Shown one piece after another: positions 1 through 14,280 of a DNA stretch of 64,000 nucleotides. How positions within the stretch are numbered: the stretch's first letter is position 1; each line of letters opens with the position of its first letter. Position numbers and translations under genes: made by a program. Source of the DNA: Mortierella alpina (lineage: Eukaryota; Mortierellomycota; Mortierellomycetes; Mortierellales; Mortierellaceae); contig JANATF010000021.1 in NCBI GenBank assembly GCA_029449245.1, positions 62,001 through 126,000 on the forward strand. Reading direction: 5' to 3'. A model generated the notes under the pieces. That model was not told the origin of the DNA. It ran no database searches and saw only the letters and a program-made list of their open reading frames with translations.

Positions 1-1057
1 TCTGCCCTTGTGGCCCTTGCTTCCTGCGTTTATCAATAACTTTGACTGCGTAGTCACGGATCACTTTTTGCTCGTATCGAGCCTTCTTACTCACACCTGT
101 CAGACACTCGCGGATCTTCCATGCAGGGTCCATCAATCGGTCAGCACACGTCGTGCTCAGATTGTCGAAAGAGACGGCGAATGGAACCCCGTTCTCAATG
201 TCATCCAGACAGCGAAAGCTCTCTCCAAAGCAGATTCTATTTCAAAAACTAATTAGCCATTTTTGACAGAGCGAAGCTCGGCCTCGTATTTTGAAACAGC
301 AGACATACTCTCCAAGGCAGTCCAATGTGTAATGAAGCATCAATGCGTGAAAGTCGATGACTGTACCCTCATCGGCAGTCCTCCCAAGATGCTCAATCAC
401 TTTTTTAGCCTCGATTACAAAGACATCACTTGTGTACTCGCGGAAAGCTTGCACCTTGAAAACGTGGCTTGCTAGTCGCCGCTGAAACTTCCACTCAGCC
501 CCATCAGCGCCAAAGATACCTGCAGTGGTGTCGAAAGAGGAAGAAATTCTCTAGCTCTTAGTATGAAACACTGAGGCCACATTCGAGTATCTTAAGGGAT
601 GAAGGATCGACATGAACGCACCATTTCCAAAGAGCTCAACCAAAGCTTCTTTGAGGACAGGGCCTTTTTCATAGCTCAAAAAGTTGGTCTTTAGCACATG
701 CTCTACGTTCTCGGGCCTGTCGATCTGGATAAGACGACCGATGAAAGGCAGCGATACGGACCATACTGGCCCCAGATTGGTGTTCAGAGTTACAAAGAAA
801 TCGTAGAGCTTTGGTCCAGGAATCGAAGCTAGCAAGAGCATGTGGCCAAAGAGAGGTATAGCACCCTTGGGCTGCTTTAGATCTAGTCGACGGCGAGTTC
901 CAATGGCATGGGAGCGATATTTATAAATATACAATGCTGCAACAGCGAGAAGCAGCCTGACCGGGTTTTTGCGAATAGACTGCCGGGGCATAAAATAGAG
1001 AAAATGCATTTGCGCTAGTATTGTGCGGAACAAAGAAAAGAAAACTGAATCTGTCAT
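1..1057 (-). CDS. Cytochrome P450, N-terminal part (runs off the window)
   Basis: This is the N-terminal ~290 residues of a membrane-anchored cytochrome P450. The model is complement(join(1..236, 309..519, 622..1057)). Both introns have GT-AG ends and join in frame; the 237-308 intron has a GTATGT donor. A hydrophobic anchor (about residues 32-46) is followed by a proline-rich hinge, PKGAIPLFGH (63-72), then P450 body sequence, including the segments FGADGAEWKFQRR and DRLMDPAWKIRE typical of the fatty-acid/alkane hydroxylase type (CYP52/CYP4/CYP86-like). The I helix and heme-Cys loop lie beyond position 1, so activity cannot be judged. It is divergent from the acyl-CoA reductase at 1700, which suggests shared lipid chemistry. 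The start at 1057 lies about 60 bp from a TATA-like box at 1117-1124. Subfamily assignment is inference. Confidence 0.85.
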
Positions 1058-1116
1058 CGTGAAAGGAGGTATCGGAGGAGGAACTGATCGTTAGAAACAA
1101 ATTACTCAATCGACTC

Positions 1117-1124
1117 TATATAAA
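1117..1124 (-). promoter_or_regulatory. TATA-like box of the P450 gene
   Basis: TTTATATA on the minus strand lies about 60 bp upstream of the P450 ATG. It is a plausible core promoter in the roughly 640-bp divergent intergenic region shared with the fatty acyl-CoA reductase. No other element in 1125-1590 was recognised. Confidence 0.35.
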
Positions 1125-1596
1125 CAACTCCTTTCCCATACTGTACGTTCGGGGTTCCCGAGATGCGACGTATTCATCCAGGAGTGCTGCTCTGGCAAAG
1201 GCATATGCGACCACTATGAAAGTTTTGTCTGTGGTAGATGCAAATGTAGTAACGTATGCTTCCCGCTCGCAAGGCATATGGTGAGCAGTAAGCCAGCCTT
1301 GCCTTGACTGATGGAAACGTAGACGCGGGATAGAAAACTTGTACATGTATCCTCACTAAAACAGTAATCTTGCATCATCCTACAACTCTTACCACCCCGT
1401 CTTACCTCTTCATTCCTACTTTTCTCGCAGGAGACGCTGAGAAGTGGGATCAAGGCAGCCATCCACAAAGAATCAACTAAAACACCAGAACGCTACTCGC
1501 TTCTTTATCCGTCCCCGTCTTCTGTAACTGATTTTAGCCCTTCCTATTGCTTACAACCTCTCAAGTGTTCAAACGGATTCAAGCCACAGAGGTGAT

Positions 1597-1606
1597 CTAT
1601 AAAATT
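1597..1606 (+). promoter_or_regulatory. TATA-like box of the acyl-CoA reductase gene
   Basis: TCTATAAAAT lies about 95 bp upstream of the ATG at 1700, a normal spacing for a fungal TATA box. Confidence 0.4.
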
Positions 1607-1699
1607 TTCCATCTGCACTTTTATCTACCTCATCTCATGACCACCTCACTACTTAGTAATCGCAATCCACTCTGAATATACAACCTCTTCTCCAAGCCC

Positions 1700-3497
1700 A
1701 TGTCTTCTTTCCAGGATCCTCTCAGAGCTATGGACTTCTATCGACAGTGCAACGTTGTTTTCTTGACGGGGGGCACAGGATTCATTGGTAAAGTCCTGTT
1801 GGAAAAGATGTTGCGTTCGCTTCCTCAGATCAAGACGTAAGCCGACAGCTCTCGTTTTCCAAGTTTACATGTCGCTGAAAATGCATTCACTCTAATATCG
1901 CGCGAAAACTTTTTTTCAAACATACCACCAAAGGATCTATTTTCTGGTTCGTGTCCCGCCCAGCAAGACGCTTCTGAGTCGTATCGAAACGGAGATTTTT
2001 GGAAATCAAATATTTGAGACGCTCAAAGCCCAAATCCCTGACGAACAGCAATTCCGCGAACAGGTGGTCAACAAAGTTGTACCGGTCCAAGGAGACCTAA
2101 CTCTTGACAGACTCGGGCTCTCGGATGAGGATTTTGAAATGGTCCGGAGGGATACAGCCGTGTTTATAAACTGTGCTGCAACTGTCAGATTTTCAGAACC
2201 CCTACGCGACGCACTTGATGTAAATTTCCTACGTTTATTATAGCGCTCAGACACCGTCTTCTTCAGTTATTAATTTATTTTTATATACGGCGCGTTCCTG
2301 GTTATATTATAATAAGTGAACACTCGAGGGACCTTGCGAGCGTGCGAAGTTGCGAATGTAATGCCCCATTTAAAGGCTTTCGTGCAAGTCTCGACTGCGT
2401 ATGTTAACATAGCACACATGAAAGGCATGCATGTTAAAGAGCATATATATCCTCTTCTTCTCGGCGACCCGGAAACCATCCTCAAAATGCTCACCTCGAT
2501 GTCTGAAAAAGACATTGCTGCGTTTGAGCAGAATGTCGTCCTGAAGACCTACCCAAACACCTACTCGTTCGCAAAATCATTAACAGAGCAATTGATTCAG
2601 TGTCGATATAAGGCCATGAATCTACCCATTGTCATTGTGCGACCAACCATGGTGATCGGTGCACTCTCGGAGCCTGTTCCAGGATGGGTCGAGGGAATGG
2701 GAGCCAGCAATGGTATCATGGTCAACTGTGGACTGGGACTTATCCAAGAGTGGATAGCGGACGAGGTAAGCGCACTCTGACGCGATCTTTTCATGTTGGC
2801 TGCATCGGATGGGATTGATCATGACACTTCTCTACGCTTCTTTTAGACGAAGACATGGGACGTGGTGCCTGTCGATATTGTTTGTAAGACGCTCCTCATG
2901 GCTGCAGCGTCTATCGCTGCGGGTTGGCCCAAGCCAAGTCCCATTGTCCCTCTTGTTCAAATCGGCTCTAGCACCCACAGCCCACTGACCGGACGCCAAC
3001 TGCTCAGCTACTGTGAGCAATACTGGCATTGGGCTCCTGCGCCTCACCACCGAGTCTCAGACGACATACGTATTGATTTGTACACGCCTTCTGATTTCCC
3101 TTATCGGTTCCAACAGCGGTTTTCCAAAGAAATAACTCTGGCCCAGACGAAGGGGGGAGAGAAATACCGCAAAATGCTCCGAAAAGCTAGGATGGCACCA
3201 GAGGCGGTGTACTATTTCCTTTCAAACGAGTGGTTTTTTGAGGCGACGAATGCGATCATATTGGATGAGCTTGCACCCAGTGAGCTGCGTAGTGGTTTGA
3301 AAGGGGGTATCGATTGGCCGTCATATCTACATCAGTACAATTTGGGCGTGCATGAGTACATTATGGGAGAGAAGGTCGATCGCTCCATCGTCATCCATTA
3401 CCAGCTGTTGAACCTTCAGAGAAGGTTCATTCCTAATGAAGAAGCGCCCATGCATGGAGAAGGCCAACAGATTTCAGGAACGCGTTCACGCTTGTAG
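1700..3497 (+). CDS. Fatty acyl-CoA reductase (NAD-binding_4 / sterile type)
   Basis: The product would reduce fatty acyl-CoA to a fatty alcohol with NADPH. The model is join(1700..1836, 1934..2232, 2317..2765, 2847..3497), 511 aa. TGGTGFIGK (residues 23-31) is the Rossmann GxxGxxG loop. Conserved segments such as VSTAYVN and RPTMVIG flank the catalytic YSFAK (Tyr228, Lys232). The C-terminal 'sterile' domain includes [14 protein letters not shown]. Introns 1 and 3 have good GTAAG donors. The second intron is less certain: the perfect-looking donor at 2220 does not keep frame with the only usable acceptor (AG at 2315-2316), whereas a weak GTTTAT donor at 2233 does, adding a few residues. An in-frame TAA just before the acceptor limits alternatives. 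It is a divergent neighbour of the P450. Confidence 0.85.
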
Positions 3498-3588
3498 TTG
3501 CGTTTGTGGAAGAAAGGGGACGTCCTATCTCGTAATACAATGAATAGCCCAGGGCTAGTTCTCAGTTCATATATCAGGGATAACTGAC

Positions 3589-3996
3589 TTGCGGCAGCCA
3601 AGGGTTCATATCGACGTTGCTTTTTCATCCATCATTGCCGGCTCTTCCTATCATACTGAAATAAACAAACCCGTGGCTTTACCGTTGACCCATCCAAATG
3701 ACCCCGCGGTCAGAATCACTCCTTTGATTCGTCATTCCCAGGACTTGACCAGGCCATTGCTCAGTACGACGATCAGCGTGTACGTGAACACGATCACGCG
3801 CTTGATGCTACCCTCTGGAGTCAGGCCTGTCAAGCTCAGCGCCCTCGGCTCCACACTTGCAGTGTTAGCAGGCGTCCCAGTGGCCGGCATCATGGTCCAA
3901 GGACACTGGTCGTCACCCAAGATCTTCGAGAAGCACTACCGTCTCTCCAGTGCTACGACCAACAACATCTCTCTTTCCACTTTGGGATCCCTCTGA
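3589..3996 (+). pseudogene. Tyrosine recombinase C-terminal fragment
   Basis: About 110 residues resemble the C-terminal catalytic half of transposon tyrosine recombinases (DIRS/Crypton-like). The region from LRPLLST-like sequence through GVRPVKLSALGSTLAVLAG ends with GHWSSPKIFEKHY, giving the conserved His/Trp and the terminal nucleophile Tyr. The upstream HxxR motif is not recognisable (KLSAL occupies its place), and there is no N-terminal half. It lies just 3' of the acyl-CoA reductase, and its first ~80 bp (3605-3672) match a short dispersed repeat also seen near 6740, 10250 and 40790. I read it as a relic. The family call is from motif pattern only. Confidence 0.45.
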
Positions 3997-4032
3997 AGTC
4001 ACATACGGACATGGCACCTATGACATTAGTTT

Positions 4033-4488
4033 CGAATGACCTACAGAGGACGGCCTATTTGCATTGTCATAGGTGCCATGGACGTATGTCCCACCCTCTC
4101 CACCCCTGAGCTCTAGAAAAGAAGATAGATATCTCTTCTGGCAGAGGGATCGTTCTTTTATTTCATTTTTGTTTTTCTTTCGATATTCAATAAACGAAGG
4201 TTACAAATATACGTTCATGGCACCTATGACAATGCGAATAGACCGTCCTCTGTAGGTCATTCGGTACCATTGTCGTAGGTGCCATGGATGTATGTCCCAC
4301 CCTCTCCACCCTCTCCACCCTCTCCACCCTCGAGCTCTAGAAAAGAAGAGAGATCTTTTGGCAGAGGCATTGTGCCTTTATTTCATTTTTGTTCTCTTTT
4401 CGTCGGTTATTCAATAAAGAGGACCGCACACATACGTCCATGGTACCTATGACAATGCGAATAGACTGGCCTCTGTAGGTCATTCGGC
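4033..4488. repeat. Foldback (TIR-flanked) repeat, two overlapping units
   Basis: At 4033-4264 two ~58-bp arms form an inverted repeat: CGAATGACCTACAGAGGACGG on the left, its complement on the right, both running on into GGTGCCATGG-type sequence. They flank ~110 bp with a CCACCCTCTCC run, GAGCTCTAGAAAAGAAGA and an AATAAA-like end. A second unit shares the middle arm and ends near 4488; a 9-bp CCCTCTCCA microsatellite has expanded at 4297-4332. A partial copy lies at 25365-25560. It has no coding capacity and is probably a non-autonomous element. Confidence 0.7.
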
Positions 4489-5150
4489 ATCATTGTTCTA
4501 TAAATTTGTTCGAAAGAACAACATCTCACTCTCGTTTTTTTTTCTTTCACTCGCATGGCCCAAGGGGTAACGCAGCACCTACTTGGGCGGCCGCTACGAG
4601 CGATAGGCAGAAAGGGGAGAGACGGGGGAGAGGTTCAGTTCAAGGAGAGGGAGCGGAAAGACGGAAGGAGATAGAGTGTGAGGAGAGGTTGGCGTGAGGG
4701 TGAGGGTAGAGGGCATCGGACTAAGATTCAGGTCTGAGGTCATTTTGTGTGTGTGGCGAGGGGTAAGCGTGAGGCTGAGAGGATAAGGATGGCACAGATA
4801 TGAGATGGAAAGGAGAGGGCAGGGTAGGGAAAGAGGAGCCACAGGGCAAAGAGACGAAAGAAGAAAGGGTGGAGAGAGAGGGAGCCACAGGAAGTCAGCC
4901 ACCACAATGTTACCCACAGGCAATAGCTAGCAAAACCAAGCGCAGAAAGAGACGGCATAAAGGCCCCAGTCTGCAAAGAGGCACCCCTGTAGGTCCTCAT
5001 CCTCCCCACTTTTTTTTAGCAGCAGAGTATATGTGAAGGAGGGTATGAAGGAGGGCGATAGGCAGCAAATAACATCAACAGGTGGGCTGGAGAGATACTT
5101 TCGTTATCCGTATATTTCTCAGATGACGGATGGAGCAAAGGACAAAAGTA
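4489..5150. other. Gene-poor purine-rich stretch
   Basis: Strongly G/A-rich on the plus strand between about 4590 and 4900. Frames are open only because of composition bias; I see no protein family, RNA or repeat with another copy here. Confidence 0.5.
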
Positions 5151-5154
5151 TTTA

Positions 5155-5343
5155 TCAATTAAAAAGTTTGCAACAAGCTTCGTTATCCTTGTCGCAGTTG
5201 CCTTCGTAGTTGAACATTGGAGGAGCGCATCGTCTGTCACTGCCCACGGGCTGACAAGAGCCTTGCCACAGCCAGCCACAACTCTCAGCTAATATGGTTG
5301 GGAGAGTCGAACACACAAGTAGCAAAGCAGCGTAAATCTTCAT
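5155..5343 (-). CDS. Small secreted cysteine-rich protein (62 aa)
   Basis: A 62-residue ORF with a clear signal peptide (MKIYAALLLVCSTLPTILA, cleavage probably after residue 19 or 20) and a ~42-residue mature chain with six cysteines in the pattern C-x7-C-x8-C-x10-C-x6-CC. Size, signal and six Cys are those of fungal secreted disulfide-stabilised peptides (effector- or defensin-like). I do not recognise the family, and function is unknown. A TATA-like TATATAAA lies at about 5480-5488 on the minus strand, 140 bp upstream. No intron is needed. It is flanked by repeats on both sides, a setting often seen for effector-like genes. Confidence 0.6.
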   Translation of the reverse strand: MKIYAALLLVCSTLPTILAESCGWLWQGSCQPVGSDRRCAPPMFNYEGNCDKDNEACCKLFN

Positions 5344-5776
5344 GTCGTCTAATTAATAGGGCTTGCTTGGGCAGCGACGTTTGCGATGGTACTTGGATGG
5401 TGCTTGAGAGTTGAAGTCGAAATGGGTCTTGGGTCTTGAGGTGGGATTAGATGTGGATCGGTAGGATTATGGAAGTCCCTTTTATATATGTGACGAGATT
5501 CGGAAAGAAATAACGTCAAGTTGAAATAGGTCAAAGATACGGCCGTAGTCAAAGAAGCAATAGCAAAACTGTAAAATTCAAAGTACTATATATCATCAAG
5601 GCAAGGCAAGGAAGAATGGGGATAGTGAAAAAGAATAGGGTAAGAGGAGGCAGTAAGAGAGATGATGCATATGAGGGATAGGAAGAGAGTGTGAGGAGAG
5701 GTGCATAGGGATTGTGCAATGTTCACCAGAGTCCAGTAGTAACAGAGATCAAAAGAGTCTAGTATTATTATAATAG
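5344..5776. other. Promoter side of the secreted peptide gene; otherwise empty
   Basis: Holds the presumed 5' UTR and TATA box (about 5480) of the 62-aa secreted protein gene, then purine-rich sequence with no coding or repeat signal I can support. Confidence 0.4.
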
Positions 5777-5778
5777 TA

Positions 5779-6097
5779 TTGTGCCTTTCACAAAAATTTC
5801 CGCCATCGATTAGCTATTGCAGCTTTAGCTCAAAATTTTGCCCCGTTTAGCATTTTTTGGCTGATGCTAAAGCAGCTTTACATCTGCTATTCGAAGGTTC
5901 TGCGAGGCAGCAAACCTCGATTTGAAACTAAAATAGGCACTTTTCCGTTTGGAAAACGGAAGTTTCGCCCTTCTCAACTCCTATTCGACCTCACCGTGTT
6001 GACTAATAGCAGGGGTTCTGCGAATAGCTCCACTGTGACCTCACCTGGACCACCTTTAACTCAAAATTTTTGACGAAAAAATTTCTGAAATGGACAA
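5779..6097 (+). mobile_element. TA-flanked MITE, copy 1
   Basis: A 319-bp non-coding element starting TTGTGCCTTTCAC and ending GAAATGGACAA, with imperfect ~28-bp terminal inverted repeats, flanked on both sides by TA. Two more copies lie at 16782-17099 and 17230-17548, and TA flanks all three. This fits a Tc1/mariner-type MITE. The short open frames inside (up to 69 codons) are shared by the copies but look incidental. Confidence 0.8.
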
Positions 6098-6104
6098 TAT
6101 TAAT

Positions 6105-8322
6105 AAACATAATAGTAACACTCCAGAGTCCAATAGCAGTAGAGCAGATTCGGCGCGTCTACTTGACTGTAAAAGATACCGATCCCTACTGTTTGGAACG
6201 TGTAAAGATCACAAGATCATAACCGTTGACATCAGTCTAGGACGCGCTCAAGACATTGTTCTTTCGCGGCCCTTGAACCCTTCGGCTATATTAACTGGCA
6301 GAATTGAATATCATGAAGACTCAAGCTTGTTATCCGAAGGCTAGGGCCTGAAGGATAATTCATTGATCTATTTCTGTAGTAACAACAAACATGTATAAAT
6401 ACTGGTATGTGGTCATTAGACCCACATCTCTTTCGCACTTATTCTACCTAACAAAAAACTTGCAACACGTCTCAGGGATCAAGAGGAGACTGACTAGCTT
6501 GCGCGTTCACTGCGACGACGCATTTGATCCCTGTATCGCTTGGAGGCGCATTGGAGTGAATGTTCAATTCACTTCAATTGGGTTACGGTAGCATGGTGTG
6601 GCTTGATCGCAGCAAGGATTTTGGTGATATAAAGGGGAGGGATGGTGGGAGGGAGATCGAGAAAGCTGAGGGATCAATTGAAACGGGATCAACGAGAGAA
6701 GTGAGGAGAAGAAAATATTCTGGGACAGCGGCTAGCTTGGCTGCTTCTTCCTATCATACTGAAATAGAACAAACCCTTAGTGTATAATTTACTATTATAA
6801 CCGCTTTCTATTTAACTCTGGTATCCAATGAGTTTAAGTCAATATTGGGGTATCAATACCTGAGGCATAGCAAATGGTAACAAAACCGGGGGCCTCCTGG
6901 GAGAAATGGGGAACACATAGGGACCCTGATCACACCGGCTTGTATGATATGCTTGTTATATATATCCGCAAATACGGCGTTTCGGAATGAAAGTAGGGCA
7001 GGGAGGAAGGAAGATGATCTCTATGGGTGGGCTAGGGTAGATTTCTGCACGTTGCCCTTTGGTGCCAACTCACCTGCGTTAAGAATGAACTACGCAGTAA
7101 AAGCTCGTGCCGGAACATCAAGTACTCCAAGCTCTTGTTTGTTACACGTGTCAGTTTATACGCGTTTGTTTCGGGTCTGTTCTTAATGGTTTTATTCCGT
7201 AGTTTCAATTAAAGACAAGCTCATGCTAATCCCTTCCAGTGAAGGTAGGAGTAGTAGTGCTCTCATAGATTATGTTGTGCATTTTGTTCTGCCCGTTGCT
7301 TGGAAAGACTTCAAGATCCTTGGGAGCCGGTATTGGGGGGTGAAGGATGTGAGGGTAAGCAGCTTTCTTGATGTCTTGGTCTGTTTAATGACCTCGGCGT
7401 CCGTCAGCTTTCCCAGCCTGCTCATCACCGCCATGGACAGACAATCTGAGGCACATCTTGAAGTACCCCTTCAGATTTTTGTGCGAGAGGATAAACAGAG
7501 ATAAAGAGAAAGTGTTGGAAAATGCGAGGAGCAAGAGTAACGAAGAACAGAGAGAGTAACGGATGAGGAAGAAGAGAGAATTGTTGAAAAGGTGGTAATT
7601 TGGAACATATATTATAGTCATTGACTTTGCTTTTCGAGATGAGAAGAATGAGTGATATGACAACCAGACAAGAGATTGTGCACACAGGTACTATTATGCT
7701 GTTTGATAGGTCAATTGTGCATGAGGCAAACTGTGCAACGGTGTAAGCAACGGCAGGTACAAAGAATATAAGGAACCCCTGTGACTTTGAGCGTATTGAG
7801 TGTGGTGTTAAATCGTGCATGCTCCTAAAGTATGCTCTAAAAACACTTATGATAAAACATAATGAAATTTTTGGACAATAATTCTTAGAGGATTGTTCAA
7901 ACTGTGGCAAATAAACGAGTGCAAGTCAAAATGAGAAGAACGCAAGAAAGCATATAACCAACGAAGCCGTTTCTATTGCAAAGGGCATGTGTTAAGATAA
8001 GGTGATGTATCCCCAATCGCAGTAAAGAGGAGGGTATTGACTATGAAAGATGCTAGTGTTCTGAGGGTGTAAAGCGTGAACATAGCGACCACAGAAAAAG
8101 ACGAGGGGGCTGCAAGCGCGAAAAAATGAAAGGGAAAGAAAGTGTAATGAGATCGGAGGTGGACCAAGAAGGAGAAAGAGGCGACAGAGGGGAACAGTGG
8201 AGTGGAGAGAATAATGAGGAAGTGAAGGAAGGAGGGGAAGAGGCGGGATAGGGGACGAACTGCAAAACTCGGTAAAGATATCGGGCAGCGCAGAGAGCAC
8301 ATTAACATATCAATCACGTTCG
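6105..8322. other. Intergenic, no supported gene
   Basis: About 2.2 kb without a gene I can support. 6742-6774 carries a short dispersed repeat (CTTCCTATCATACTGAAATA) also at 3643. From about 7500 to 8280 the plus strand is A/G-rich, so long minus-strand frames (for example 7425-7910, hydrophobic) stay open by composition. Confidence 0.5.
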
Positions 8323-9938
8323 TCTAATCTATTAAGAACCAGTTTCGTCGATCACCTGACAAACGACTTACGGACACACGTGATAAATAATTGGTCTTCT
8401 CTTTTTTTTTATCCCCCTTTTTTTCACCTTGCTCATCATTACCTCCAACTCTTCACTTCGACTGTCCAAACACTCCTTTAATATTAACACTGTCAGTGCA
8501 AGAGGAACCAATGGTCGAAGGGTCGAAGGCAACCCGTCATCGTCCTCTATCCTGTGAGTGTTGGTTTTCGCCAAAGCAGTGGTCTGCAGAGCGGTGGTCT
8601 CCAAATACATTTCGCACAACCTACCAACTGTATGGCCCTGACCTAGCGAGCAACTCGCTACGTGAGCGAGGACTTGAATTTTTTGCTCGCTCACTTCAGC
8701 AAATGCACTTGCACCATTTTCCCCCTTTTTTGTTTTCTGAAATGCGTCTTTTTAGCGAGCGAGCAAGTAAAACATTTGCTCGGTAAGGCACCGTAAGCAA
8801 CTGTCTCTCCCCTTCTGACAATTGTGTTGTTGCGAGGGTACATGGAGGCATGGTAGAAGTTGTTGAAAGGTGATGTCCAGAAATATTACGTACCAGGAAT
8901 ACAGTATGATAGCAAGAAGAAATAAAGTGTCATTTTGTTATACAGTTATCCAGGAACTTTCACCACCCCTCCTCACCTTCGGCATTAAAGAAATACACAA
9001 TGCCTCTTTAAGTGAAAAGTTTACCATACGCGCAGGTCGTCCGGCACTTTCTAGGCGAGGATAGACAGGTGAGAAGTATTAATGCCTCGGTTCTGTCCAG
9101 TACTCCAAATGTAATTTGCATGTCGTTTCGTCTAGCGTGTATAGCAGTGCAACTGTTTGCTCCCGTTGATCTTATGATTAACTACGCGACAACCGCCAGA
9201 CGACAATCCAATTCCCTTCAAAGAGGACGGATGTAGGGGCGTCAGCAGTCGCAAAGGTTAGGAGCAGTTCAAAGCTCTAGGCGGCTCTAGGCGGCAGCGA
9301 TGACCGCAGTCACTCCAGCAGAGCCAGAAGACACTACGGCTCCGATCCTAGCTCCTGCGAGGGAGGAGCTGGCCATGAAGGGGCGCCTAAGATCGTGAAG
9401 GCTAAGAGCATACTGTATCGAAGCTCCAAGTAGCTCCGATGGCTCCAGTAGAGCCAGACACCATGGCTGCAAACAGTCGGTCAGGAGACGATGCGGCTGC
9501 CGCCCTTCTTCTTGAAGGTCAAACATGAGAACCTGCCAGAGGCTATGGTCCAATACGAAAGGCAAGAAAAGAAAGGCCATACCGGCTGGTGTCGATGTCC
9601 GGCCTAAGGAGATCCCTTCAAAAAAAAAAATATACAGCTCGCGAGTCCAGGAAAAAGGCCACTCAGACCGAATCCGCTGGAGTTCTTGATGAGTCCCGAA
9701 ACTGTCCTGTTGAAAATGAGTCGTACCTGCAATGGAAAGAGGGACGTTGTAGATGTGAAGGATCGTTCTTATGGCTCGTTCCCCTGACGCCTACATGTCA
9801 GTATTCAGCGTATCTAAACGAATTGTCAGCAACCGCGCCAGAATTGAAATGAGAGAAAAGTCATATTTGTTAACCATCTACTTCGGTCGCTGGTGTCCAC
9901 CATACAACAGCCGGGGCGAAGCCCCGGGCCCTCCCTAG
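8323..9938 (+). mobile_element. Helitron-like non-autonomous element, copy 1
   Basis: A 1.6-kb repeat with a near-identical inverted copy at 34468-36086. It begins TCTAATCTATTAAG and ends CCCTCCCTAG, with a GC-rich hairpin (CCGGGGC-GAA-GCCCCGG, 9911-9927) ten bases before the end. That is the Helitron signature: 5' TC, subterminal 3' hairpin, CTRR-3' end, no terminal inverted repeats. The flanks are G on the left and T on the right in both copies, not the canonical A/T. No Rep/helicase is encoded, so it is non-autonomous. A stretch around 9520-9850 reads like a captured coding fragment, but I cannot name it. Confidence 0.75.
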
Positions 9939-9939
9939 T

Positions 9940-10640
9940 ACAAAGAAAATTTCAGCGGCGTCGAGGATAGGCTCTACCTTTTGCTTTGCCTCTTGCTTTG
10001 CCTGGTGACCAAGAAAATGGAATTGAGGGAAACCTCAAGGGCGCGGTATCACAAGGCGGCGCCTTTGTCTTCATCAACACTGAGATTCCAAAAAGAGCTC
10101 ATAGATGGAAAATAAAATTGGACTTCGAGTAACGAGGCAAGTGAGCTCGGATCTGTTTCTTTACCAGGAACCGGAATGTAAATAGGTACGGTTCCTGGGG
10201 CTCTGTCTAGCTACTATTGCCATGTGATCCAACCAAGACGGTGCATTAACGACGTTGCTTTTGGATCCTTCAATGTCGGCTCTTTCTATCACACTGTCTG
10301 TACTCTACAGTCGAGCTGCCTTTAATAGAACGTGGAGAAAAGATGCGTGGAAAGGTGCAGACAATCAACGAAAGAAGACAGTGCGCATACGTCATTGTAC
10401 CCAGGGACACCAACGGCATGGAAAGAAAAGGAAGCTGGATATACATGCATCTATCAATAAGTCACTACTATGGACTAGAAAATGATAGAAAGGGGCTGGC
10501 ACCCTGGTCGAAGTCTTCTTGGATGGTGACGACCTAGCAGCGACGCTCAGCTGCCTCAAGAATCGTGAACCACTGCACTCCATGTCCAGGCGTTTTTTAA
10601 GTAGACGACAAGGTATTATAAGCATTGTCAATTTGGTTTG
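9940..10640 (+). repeat. Dispersed segment homologous to the 3' end of the kinase/Sel1 locus
   Basis: This ~700 bp is closely similar, in the same orientation, to 40495-41170, which covers the 3' end and downstream region of the kinase/Sel1 gene. Homology stops abruptly at about 10640 (GGTTT), where the 3-kb duplicated segment begins. Pieces of the same repeat recur at 3605-3672, 6742-6774 and 63780-63880. The Helitron copy ends just before it. Confidence 0.7.
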
Positions 10641-10646
10641 AGTGAG

Positions 10647-13822
<3,176 letters not shown>

Positions 13823-14280
13823 TAGAGGTAACGAAGCGAGTAAGAGAGTAAGGGAAGAGAAAGACGATGTTAAATGTGGTAGGTGAAGAAAAAAGGGCGG
13901 GGTATATGTAATCAACGTGGGAGTGAGGATGAGGCTGGAAAGAAGAGTGATGGTGAGGGATGAAAGTGGTGGAAGGCATGATGCATGGTGTGCCAAAAAA
14001 CTGTGGAAATGATGACGTCATAATACTTATTTCCCTTCTGTACAGGAAATAACAGTAGTCTTCCCAACTGCATCGGATTCAGAAATTCAAAACTGATTCG
14101 ACGTCGCTGAGGTAATGCCAGACACTCTCCAGCAATTGCCACATATCCTAAACAATTGAACACCTGCACTTTCTCTCGAGTCACTTAGGAGTTGAAGGGC
14201 GAGATAGCCGACAGTGGTTACAATACCACTGTGAGCTTGGGTGTAAGAATCGCGTTGGACGTTTATAGCACCCATTTTAT
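13823..14280. other. 3' flank of the glycoside-hydrolase-like gene
   Basis: No gene. From about 14094 it is ~80% similar to 20410-20587, the same region downstream of the paralogue, so it belongs to the ancestral duplicated unit. Confidence 0.5.

Noticed and set aside
5864-6073. 69-codon frame shared by three MITE copies as a conserved protein
   Set aside because: It is conserved because the DNA element is conserved; no start context, domain or codon-position pattern of change supports coding.
7425-7910. 161-codon hydrophobic minus-strand frame
   Set aside because: Falls in A/G-rich sequence where stops are depleted; no signal peptide pattern, family motif or second copy supports it.
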